From IMG/VR virus record IMGVR_UViG_3300020185_002701, positions 23,944 through 87,943 of that record: a stretch of 64,000 nt of DNA, one strand, 5' to 3'. The position numbers and the translations under genes are program-made. The notes below the pieces were generated by a model. The model was not told the origin of the DNA, searched no databases, and was given only the letters and a program-made list of their open reading frames with translations. Numbering within the stretch: the first letter of the stretch is position 1; the number at the start of each line of letters is the position of its first letter. The DNA comes from a virus. Of the stretch, positions 1 to 12,000 are shown piece by piece.

Positions 1-3000
1 TTAGTTAGATCAGTAAAAAGAGAAACTAAATTCCCTGTAGTGACAACACTTGATCATAATAGAATTAATATGAACGGTAGTGAAATAACTGTTGACAGCT
101 ATAATAACTTGTCTGGTATGAACGAAGCTATTAATAGAGCTATTGCTCTGCGCCGAGCATACACTGACTTAACACAACCTACTAGTGCAGGATTTCGATT
201 AGCATTCAATATGTTAACAGATCCTTTCACTCCTGTTGCACAAACCAGCTCAGGTAATAAGCTACCAGCAGCATTTATTTCTAATTATGGTCCTTACGTG
301 CGTGATGCAGAGACGATTAATCGATTAGGAAACCAAAATGCACAAGCAACTGGCGAATTAAAAATTGCTGACACTGTAGAACAGATATACAATGAAAACT
401 TTAACCAAGGGCCGAAGATAGCTGGTCCTACTCAAGGATTAAGTTACACTGATGCTATAACAGGAATCAAGTATAACTGGAGCCCAAGTATAAAAGATTA
501 CAGAGCAGAATATACTGCTCAGCAGGAATTAGAAGAACAAAGCATCACTAATACTGTTGAATACCCTGATCCAGAAGGACATATAACAACAATTCAAGGA
601 CCTGCAATATCAAGTTGGAGTTCGGAAGGAATATTATATGAAGTACCTGGTGTATATGGAGATATTGCATATCCTGAGGGTAGTGTGGTAATTTACAATT
701 CGCAATATTGGATTGCGCTAATAGATATAATGTTGTCAGACAATACTACATTTGGTTCTGACGGCGGTAATCCGTATCAAGATCGTGAATTTCCAGATCA
801 AGACCTAATACGCACTAATATTAATGGCAAATTTGTTTACACTTGGCGAGCAATTAACAATTCAGATGCTATTAAGTCAGCAATAAATGAACAGCTAACT
901 CTTACTACCTTGCCTGGCACTGGGACTAGTACAGCAAATATACCAGGAGTAAAACGTAAGAGTTATAACATGCTTGAAAAAACTGATTTAAACGGACTGC
1001 TAGTACAACCTAGCTACAATGATCCGGTCGGCACAGTCATACCAAGATACAGATTACAGCCCAATCAGTATAAATCATATGCAATTTATCAAGCTGTAAG
1101 GAACGACAATAATGACATATATTACATAAAACTAGATGAGGTTAGCCCGCCATTAACTCGACATGATTTTTATAGGACTATAAATGCATACAGTAACTTT
1201 AGTGGGTACGAAGCAGTAGACTTTTATTATACTAATAATATTACATTAAGCAATTACCTGGATGTTAATCAGAGAATAACCTACAACCGTGATCCGTTAA
1301 AGATGAAACAGACTGGTTATGTGTTAGAAATAGGACCAGCAGAACCTGCATCTTTTATAGGCAAGCAATTGCTCGCAGAACCATTTGCTGTTTCAGGTGG
1401 CAACAATACTAATGCAATTGAAAACTTTAGAAACTTACCATACTTGGAAATAGCGTCATCAGATCAAAATGGTAGTTTAGGTAAAGCAACAATTACGCTA
1501 GGCAATGAAAATGACAACGCAAACGGATATAACAGTTTCTTATTGTGGACGCCGGGACTAACACCAGGTAAGTGGGAGCCTTCACCAGAAGGCCCTGGCC
1601 CATTAAATGGATACAACGGCGTTCCAGTATCAGCAGGCTTCGGCAAGGGCTATTACAGTGCTGGCGATGGCCACACTGATGCAGGTAACTATCCTGGTTA
1701 CACAGTAAAATACGATCGTCCAATTCCTAGATTTGTATATTCTAAAAATTATAAAGTAAGTCCTCCTGTAACTAATAGAGATGACACATTAGAATACATA
1801 CCTCTAACAAATACTGATTTAGGTGAGCTTGGATTACGTCCAGATCAGATATATGTAGCATGTTTTTGGACTGAACCTTTCGTTTATACTAATCAACTAG
1901 TTGGATATAATAACAATAACATTGACAGTTCCGGCAAACCGGCACCAATTTACAGCGATTATGAAGGCACTGTTGTTAGGTTTAAGTATATTAGAATTAC
2001 AGAGTTACCAGCAAATGCTATAACACGTAGATTAATCCCTGATACAGGTTGGGGTGGTAAACCTTGGTCAAATAGAATAGTTGACAATGTAGGTGTGCAA
2101 TTTACCAACGACAATGAAAATCAAATTTGGGATTTATTTAAGCCAGCAGACGTATCAGCAGGTACAACAACAGAAGCATTAACAACAGCTACTGTACAAA
2201 ACACTGCTGATGCCCCTACCGGCGAACAAATTCAAAGTAGCACTGCTCCTGAAACGCAGCCAATATTCGTTCCTACTACAGCTTTAGGACCAGTTATTAC
2301 AGGCGGTGTGCTTGATGGACTTACTGGTCCGTGTGACACTGTGCAACAACCTGGGGATCCTGAGTCAGGCATCGGCGGCGATTGCGATAAAGTTCCTCAG
2401 GAATCAGTACAAGCTTTAACACTTACTAAAGACGATATGGAGCTGATATCAGATCCTACAATCATCAGTGATTATAATGTATACTATAAAACAGTTAAGA
2501 TTGCAGGAAGCCGCTCGCCGTTTACAGTATTTTTTAACTCAGGAGGTAGCTCAATTGCTCTAGGGTTAACACAATCCAAAAATATATACACTCCAACTGA
2601 AACAACTGTTCAGGCACAGTTTGGTGGAGAACAGCCGTTTATTAAAAATAATACAGGTACTAGCAGAGCAGGAAGTCTACAAGGACAAGTGTTCGCATAT
2701 GGAGACATTAATACTGGCGTACCTGTTACTAACATTGTTAGTAATGCATTAGGATTAATAACAAACGCACCGTTACCTGGCATACAAACTTACACTGCTG
2801 CTGGTAGCGAAGTAACATTCCCTAGCATAACTGGGTCAGCATTCAATTTGCTATTCCCAGATAACGAAATGGCTGTAAGTGGTATCGGGTTTATCAGAGA
2901 AGAACAATTAATTTGTAGTGTACCTGGACCATATGTGACTGTGTTTGTTGCAACAGATAGTCGCGCTAGCACCGATGACTTCACACTAGTATTAAGTTAC

Positions 3001-6000
3001 CTCAAAGAACTTGTAGTTACAGAAGAAGTAGCTCCAATAACTGGTGAGTGCACGGACGACGTTTTAACAAACAGCAGAAACTATTCTGCTGGCGCAACTG
3101 TAAGAGCATGGAGCAACAATGTAACTCCTCTAAATGGAACGTTTAGTACTATATTTGCAAATTCCAGTGGCAATCCCATATTATACGATTTTTTTAGTAG
3201 TATATCTGAATCAGGCTCAGTAACATCGTTTGTGGATTTTAGATCTAGAGTGGATAATATTTATTGGACAGCAGGAGCAGCCGATTCTCCTTATGCAAAT
3301 AAAGATACTTATAAAGCATTAGAACTGCAAATACCTCTAGGAACTAGAACTGGCTTTACATACGACACAATTGATAACTGGGCCGACACTCCGAACCCAG
3401 ATGTAGTTAACCTCACTTCTCATGTGGATAAAACTAATAATTTGCTGGTGTCAGAAAACATAGTTAATGCGTTTAATACTCCTGTTAAAGCAGGAAATAC
3501 GAATAGTGGTTCTACTATAGAACTTAAAGGTTATTTTAGAGCACCTAAAACAGGCTGGTATAAATTTGATAATATAACCAATGAAACCGAAAATCTATCT
3601 AGGTCGTGGATTTGGGTAAGTTCGGCAGCTGATCCTTCTAACAGTTTAACACATGTAAACTCCAGGATTTTATGGAAAAGATACGGGGTTGATGATGCTA
3701 AACTTCAAATAGATTCTGCAGGGAATGAAACAGCAGTAGCAGAAGAATATTTTGTAAATGACGGCTACCAATTAACTGGTGACGAAACTCAGGAGCAATA
3801 TATTAATAGTGTAGCATACCACAGAGACAATGCAGCTAGTTCACATACTCATTCACAGACCGGTCAAACTACAGTGATTTTCTTAAAAGAAGGATCATTT
3901 TATTTTACTAGAGCATTAGCTACTAACCACCTAGTAGAAGCAGTGATGCACTTGCAGTATGCGTTTAGTGATGCACCAGAAAACTTGCTCCCTAGTTCAA
4001 CTAATTTTACTACTGGACGTTTAGGCTTCTCAGGAAGAACTTGCGCTGCTGATATTCAGGATAATGCACCTCCAGTAGTGCAGGATCCTGCACAACCAAT
4101 AGATCCAGTGACTAATCCTGCACCAGTTTATGATTGCTTTGGAACACCTATCGGTCAAAATTTTAACCTTTATCAAACTTCTACAACACTAGCAATTGAT
4201 GTATCATATGAAGGCGAATCAGGGGTATATAGTTATATTGACATTAACGATGGTGCTGTTAACACTTTAGATTTTTATACTAATACAGATCCTAACTTTT
4301 CAGGAACAATACCTACGTCTATTACTACTAGTATTGCAACGTTTTGTACAGCTGATTTAGCTGCTTGCATAACCAATCAGTTAACATCACAGTATGCTGG
4401 ACAATCATTAAACGACCAACAAAAACTTGCAATTATAAATTCATGTAGCAATGTTACACAGGAACCAGAAACACCTATATATCCTGCGGACCAAGGTAAC
4501 GATCCAGATAATGCTGAACAAACACAAGAAATTGTTTTCGAGCCATTAATAGATGATCGCCAAGATGTGCAGAGAGGGTGGACTGGTGGTATTGCAACCT
4601 CAGAGCAAGGGCAAACCAGAGGTTATGTTTGGGGTAACTATGTAGGATACAGCAAGCCACAGATGACCGGATACAATTTTTATCCTGGCGTGTTTAAGAA
4701 AACCACTGTGAAGTTAGTGCAACCAAGCCAAAATACTTATACCACACAAAATACTATACCAGAAGGTCAAGTAGTTGGTCCTAATAGTCAACGTATATCA
4801 GGTGGTGCAATTATATCTTTAGCTAAACCACTTACAACAACTGTACCAAAGACCCCAACAGTGTTAAAAAGATACGAAGTACAAGATCAGCCATGGGCTG
4901 ATAATTTAACAAATGTAAATTCTTTAACCTATAACCCTCGCAGAATTGGCAGTAGTATTAATGTTAACAACAGTAATTTAACGAATGTTAAACCTAACAT
5001 TAACAGTAATGATTTAGATTATAATGGTCCAGCATTCACAACCCCTGACACGGTTTTGCAGGAAGATCGCAGCGATGTAACTAGAGTTGTAGCAAATCAA
5101 ACTACGAGCTTACAACCGTTACAGTTTTCTAAAGTAAACACAGGTATAAGATTTACCAAAGTGCCTGTTATTGATATAACACCGCTAGATATTGATGCTA
5201 ACGGAAACTACTTGCCAGCAGGTACTACTGTGCAAGCACAAATTTCTCGACCTACACCTACAGCAAGTATTACCCAAGAAGATTTGCTGGGCACCAAAGA
5301 AGGAGAAGAACTTTACATAAATGGAAGGCGACTTGTTGTTAGAGCTAGAACACTAGAGGATCTTAAAAATCAAATTAACTGCGGTGTGTTCGGATTAGAG
5401 GCTGGTATTGTAAACCAGGCAGGACAACCTACACTAGTTATATCAAGTTGTACTGGACAAGCATGGAGAGTAGCAAATGGCTGCGGTGGCGGAGTATATT
5501 CGCAAGTTGGTGACTTCCATATTAACAGAGGTTTTGAACAATCTCGAACAGCAGTAAGTAGCTTAACTGATGCTGTTGTTGATACAGGACAGGCAGCCGC
5601 TAGCACAGTATATACAAAATATACTTATGTTACAGAACAAACTATAGGTGTTGCAGGCGAAATTATACCAGCAAATACCTATGTTAGATTTGGTTTAAAT
5701 ACTGGTACTGGGGAAACAGGATACACCACAAACCAAACTTATGTTGATGCTGCTGGTGATATAAACCTTGTTGAATTTGAAGGCAACAGCACTGGCACTA
5801 TTGCCCCTATGCCCAGTACAAGCACCACTAGTGAATATCAGACAGCTGGTAGTGGATATAGAATAGGTGACAGACTGAGATTAATTGGCGGTACCCCAAT
5901 AAATTCTGCAAAAGCTCCTCTAACTAAAATTTGTATAGACAGTGCAGGATCAGGTTATACCGATGTTACTAAATTGCAAGTAGTAATTAATTCAAATAAC

Positions 6001-9000
6001 GCTACGCCTGGAGTAGGCGCAGCCGCAATAGTTACTGCACTGGATATTAATGGCGGTATAGCAGAAATAGAAATAGTTAACGGCGGTACTGGGTACGACA
6101 TAAATAGACCACCACTTGTAGAAATTATTGATTTAGCTAATCCTAGTGCTGCAACAAGAACTATAGACAGCAGATGGCCAGGCGCATCCGCCGGCGGCAG
6201 TTTAAGTGTTAATGGTGGAGATATTTTAGAAATAGATAATTATAGTAGTTCTATAGACGGCAAAGATTTATATATAGACAAGCGTCATCTCAAAGCTACC
6301 GCTCCGTTTACGATAGGACAACGACTTTTTGACGGGTTAGTTTCCCCAGTAAATATAAACAGTAATGTGGCATGGATCGATCCGCAAACGCTGGATAATA
6401 GTTTTACTGGAAGAGCACAAATTACATTGACTGGCGTTAGTTCAGGCTCAGCTATATTAGAAAGTATCCGACCAAACAGTTTTGTAGAAATCGCTCATTT
6501 TCCGAGAACTGCATTCGATAACGTAGCCACAATTACAGCTGGAAGCTTGTCTAAGTTAAGCAGCACAATGACCATACCAGGAAACTATCAGTCAATTATA
6601 CAGCCAGGAGATGTAATTACATTCCTCGATCAAAATGAACAGTTAGAAAAAGAAGATGGTTCGATTAGTTTGCCAGATCCAAGATATATACAGTTACAGA
6701 TAGATAGTGCAACAGATAACGGAGGCAGCACTGACCTCGTATTTACAACCACTGTCGATGCACGATATACTTTCGCAGACGCTACTGTAGGCGGAACTGA
6801 CAGACCAGTACTTATAGGTAGAGCAATTGAATCTAAATTCTTTATTCCTCAGCCTACTGACAACAATCCTACTGTTACATATAATAGTGGATTAAGCACA
6901 CTTACTGTAGTTATAGAAAGTGACATGTTTAGAACGTTCCCATCATTTAAAAATAGTGGCATGTTTGGCAACGGTTTCTTACCAGATGTTTATACAGGGA
7001 TTATGCAGCCCGACACTGTTTATGTTTATTATAAGAAGGCATGGTGGACCGAAACACTGGTTAATCCTCCAGGCGGCGTTCCTGTATTACAAGATATTGT
7101 TGATCCTAGTGTGCCTAGAAATAGTGCAAAATTAAGTGCATTAATGGGAACCAGTGATACATACGGCACTAACTTAAATTTCAATGATAATGCACTGAAA
7201 GCTGGATACCAAGGCATGGCAGGCCCACAGCGTATTGCTAAGTTCATTGTTACTGGTGTAGATAGTTTTGGTGCTATTACTAGTTTAAGGATTATCGACA
7301 GAGGAGTATACAAAATATTCCCAAGTGATTTAACCCGTGGATTACCTTTAGAGTATGATTACGAAATACCAGGAACAAGTAGCGGACAATTATTAAACGG
7401 AGTAGCAACAGTACTTCCTAGCCAACGTGGCACTACATTAGGCGTCAGCGACCCACTGTGGTCTGTGCAATACGGACCAGATCATCCAGAATATAAGGTT
7501 GATCCGTACGGCGATACTTCAAATGAGCGCCATCCAGACTGGTTTAGATATCCTGAATTTTATTTTAATGGTGTGCAATGGGTTCCTTATAAAGGAACTC
7601 CAGGAGAGTATGATCCTAGCACATGGGTAATTGTTGATACCAGAGATCCTTCTACCAGCCAAGACATTAGTATTAATGATGCGTGGGAAAATTTAACAGC
7701 AGAACAAATTGAGAGATTTTATGTTACTGGACAGTTACTACGTAAAACATATCTTATAGACGACAATGTAGCGAGCACCACATACGGAAAATATATTACA
7801 CCTAGAACGCTTGCAGGAGGCTCAGGTGCTAGAGTGTTTTTAACAGCGCAAGAAATACCTGATTGTTCCGAAAAAGGCACTGCTAGAGAAGCATTAGGTT
7901 TACCAGAGATTGTTGAGAAAGTAAATGCTCCGTTATCCTTAGCAAAAAATATCAACGATGCTATTGCGGCTGCAGGATATAATCCAAATACACTAAATGC
8001 AAGTGTTACTCCTAACGGTGATTTGGGGGAGTTTGGTTTAAGCACCAGTTTCCCTGGAATAAGATTAGATTCGTCAACACCTGGTTTCTTAGAGAAATTT
8101 GGATTACCCACAGGTGATTATAATTTGGGCATGTTGTGTATTGAAAGCACACTCCAAGATCCGAATACAACAGACGAAGAAGCACAGCAAGTAATTAATG
8201 AACTGTACCAATCAGGATCGTATGGTAACCTCAGTACAGACGAGCTAAGTTCTATTACTGGCCGTTCAAGAGAAGATGTTAAAAACGTTGATGTATTAAG
8301 TTTTGCTTGTGTTCAGCGTATATCTCCTAAAGTACCAGCTGGTGTTAACACTGGGGATCTGTTAAATGATAATAACAGTATATTTCCTGGTAACAACATT
8401 ATACGTTTAAGAGAATTATTTAAGTATACAGTTAGCAACATATTTGGCGAAGATATTAGTTTAAACACGGTTAGCAATAGACAGGACGTTAGCGTTAATG
8501 TTTTTGAAAGCAGAAGATATAATAATTTTAATACACTACCTGTAAACTTTGAGACTACCGATGCAGCCACTAATGCGGTTAATACAGTATTATACCCTGG
8601 TCAACCAGTTATTAACACAAATGTCCCTTCTACAAACCTACCAGTTGTCGAAAAGCGTTGGATTGACAATTATAACGGCAGTTGGGCTTATTTCGAGAAT
8701 GGTGTGTTAATCAGGCAGCAAGAGCCATTAGTTGATTCTCGGTATGTCAGTAGCACATTAATGTACAATGGAACTACTGGCGAGAAATTCTTAGATTTAT
8801 ACCAATGGGATCCGTTTAAAGGGGTGTTACCTAAATTTATTGCTGACGAAGTTTACTATATTAGCGAAGTAGACCCTGTAGGTTACAGCAGTGCAAGAAG
8901 TGTGTTTGGTAGAAATAATATAGGCAAAACTTGGTGGGATACCAGTACAATACGTTATTTTTGGTATGAGCAAGGGTCAGCAGTTGAGCGCCGGAACGCT

Positions 9001-12000
9001 TGGGGAAGTGCCTTCCCTGGAAGCAGCATTACAATATGTGAATGGATAGAAAGCGAAGCTTTGCCAGAAAATTGGGCTGGCGATGGAACTCCTCGATTCC
9101 TTGATAGATATATCACAGAAAGACATCAAGATCCTATAACAGGCGAGTTTAAATTGTATTACTATTACTGGGTGCAGAATAGATCAATAATAGATGACAG
9201 AATCAAGAGAGATTTAAACAGGTCCCTTGATACACGCACTATCGCAAGATACATAGCTAATCCTTACAAGTATGGTATTGAAACTGTTTCGTATATAAGT
9301 CCCTCGTCAATGTTAATAGGTAACACAGGACCTAGCTTAAATAAATTTGAAAATAGATTGCAAATTAATTTTAGTAGAAACCTTAATCCCGACGGCATAG
9401 ATCACACTGCATGGGAATTAGCAAGAGAAGGCGACAAGGATAGCGTTATCCCAAATGATTTATCAAACAAGCTTATAGATAGTTTAGCAGCAGAAAACGC
9501 AATAGGCCAAGTAGTACCGTCACCGTTGTTAAGTGATGTAGAACGTTACGGTATAGGTTTCCGACCTCGTCAAACAATGTTTAAAAACATCAAAGAAGCA
9601 AGACGAGTTATGGTTAATGTAATTAATAGACTGCTTAGTGACTTGAGATTAGAAACAGAGTATCCTGAATGGGATTCAACTTTACCATCAGTTAGAACAT
9701 ATATTAAAACTGTTGATTGGTTTGCTGTTAGAACAGTTGATAACGAAACAAACGAAAATATTAGATTTAATGATTCTTATAAGCCTGTCTACAAAGTTAG
9801 CAGTGTAGCAGAATTATACAGATTGCAAAATGTTCCAGATGGTAGTATTGCACAAGTAAGTAACGAGCAAAACACTAGTGTTGAATTATGGATTTACATA
9901 GGAAACAAGAATAGATACAAGCAGATTAATATCAAAGACGAAACAATTCAGTTAAGCTCTGCGTTGTACACTGATGATACTAATGCTATTATGAGTAACG
10001 AAATACGTTTACTGTTAACTACACTAAAAGATAAAGTATTCTTCAACACAAACAAATGGAATGAGTTGTTCTTTGAAATGTTAAAGTATGCATATGTTGA
10101 GCAAGGACAGTTGAGCTGGGCATTTAAAACTTCTTATTTGTTTGTCAAAAAAGAAGAAGAAGACTTAGTTAAATTTACTGGATTTAAGCCTGACAACTTC
10201 CAGAAAGTACTTGACTACATGAATGAAGTTAAACCATACAATGCTAAGATTCGTGAATACAAAGATGGTAAGCGAGCCCCACTTGATTACATAGGACAAA
10301 ACAATATCAGCGATTATGATAAACCTCCCTTTGTTGATCCGGAAGCCAACAAAATTAGAGTGTTGGACGAAACAATACCAGCAGACCTAGAACTTATGGG
10401 AACAAATGCTCGATACGTTGACTATTGGACAGCCATCACAACTGATAATACTACTCCTATAAGAAAAGGCAAAGTCAATCTTACTTTCGACAGAACAAAC
10501 TGGTTACCAACATTGTTTGGATGGGATCCGGCTACTGATACAGAAAGTATAGCTATATCTAAAAATATTGCGTTTTTATCAGTAGCTAATGCAGCAGTTA
10601 TGGCTGATCCTAGCAGTAACATAAGAGCAATAGATAGAATATTTAAATATGATTCAGATGTTCAGGCAGCATTCAACACTGAAGTAAACACGTTCTTTAA
10701 TGACCCTACTGCGTCTGCTAATATAAGTATTGTAGGGAACTATTTGTTACTCAATAACATGATTGGCAGCAATCAAATGGATACTACACTATCGCTGCTA
10801 AAAACAAAATCTGGCGGAGATTTCCAAGGGGAAACTGTAAATGCATACACCTTCAAAGAATATGTTGATAATTTTGATTCCATAACTGACGTAGTTACAC
10901 AGTTTGGTTTCGACAGCGACCCGTGGGACGAAAACACTGATTATGATAACGTAACAGTTACGGACAGCAGAAATAGTGCCAATTACGGTAATGTTACAAG
11001 CATAGGAGTTGGAGATCATCCTTGGGACCAAGTAAAAGAATATGTAATCTATGAAGGCATAATTAATAAAGATATAGATGGCCCTGTAACGCTGAGACGT
11101 AACGATGAAGTTTACGAAGGATTTGATAGTATTACTTTTCATAGAATGCTTTACGGCGAAGAAATGCCAGAAGAGTTAGCATTGTTTGATCCGTTAGAGT
11201 CTGTTGTAATGACAGTTGTAACCTCAGAATTTGCTAGAGGTACCACGGATGTTGTGGCACAGTATGATGTTTTACCTGCAAACATTGATCTTCAACATAC
11301 TGTATACAATTTAGTAAGCACTACAGTATTAGATGGTGGAAGGGGTTGGATTAATCCTACAGTTACTTTCTATAACGATTTTACTAACAGTGAGCCTGCC
11401 CTGTGGTCAGCAACTGCTACAGTAGTACCAGATGGCGACGGTTCGACCATTAGTGCTATAAACATTACCCTTGGTGCCGCGCAAATTATCGGATTACAAA
11501 GTCAACTTAACATAGTTGTTTCTGAAAGTTATACTCAAACTTTAACAGCGCAAGCAAACAAAAGAACAAACGTACTTAAATTAAGTAATCCTGCAGAATT
11601 AATTGTTGGACAAAGTGTAACCAGTGTTACAGGTAATATATTGTATGGAGAAATTGTGTCAATAGATGGTGCAAATGCAACTATCAGCACTTTCTTAGAA
11701 GATACACTGCTTAACGGATCAACAGTGTCAGTTAGCGGAAGTAACTTTACTGGTAGAAGTTTTTATGGAATAACAACTGAAGCAAGTGTTTTAATTGATA
11801 AGAAATTTGCAGAAGAAAATTATGATCCATCAGAATACACTATAATTTCTCCAACACTTGCAGAGTTTACAAATATTGATTTTGTTAACGCAGTGATTCA
11901 GGCTGGTGTAGATCCTACTAGCAATACTAATTTCTACGGCATCGATACAGTCTCTGGGTGGGATACTGCTATAGAAAATGGTACTATTGGAGCTTGGGAC

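Noticed and set aside
7719-8111. 130-codon minus-strand ORF inside the giant structural gene
   Set aside because: Antisense shadow of a long coding frame; no ribosome binding site, promoter or recognisable domain.
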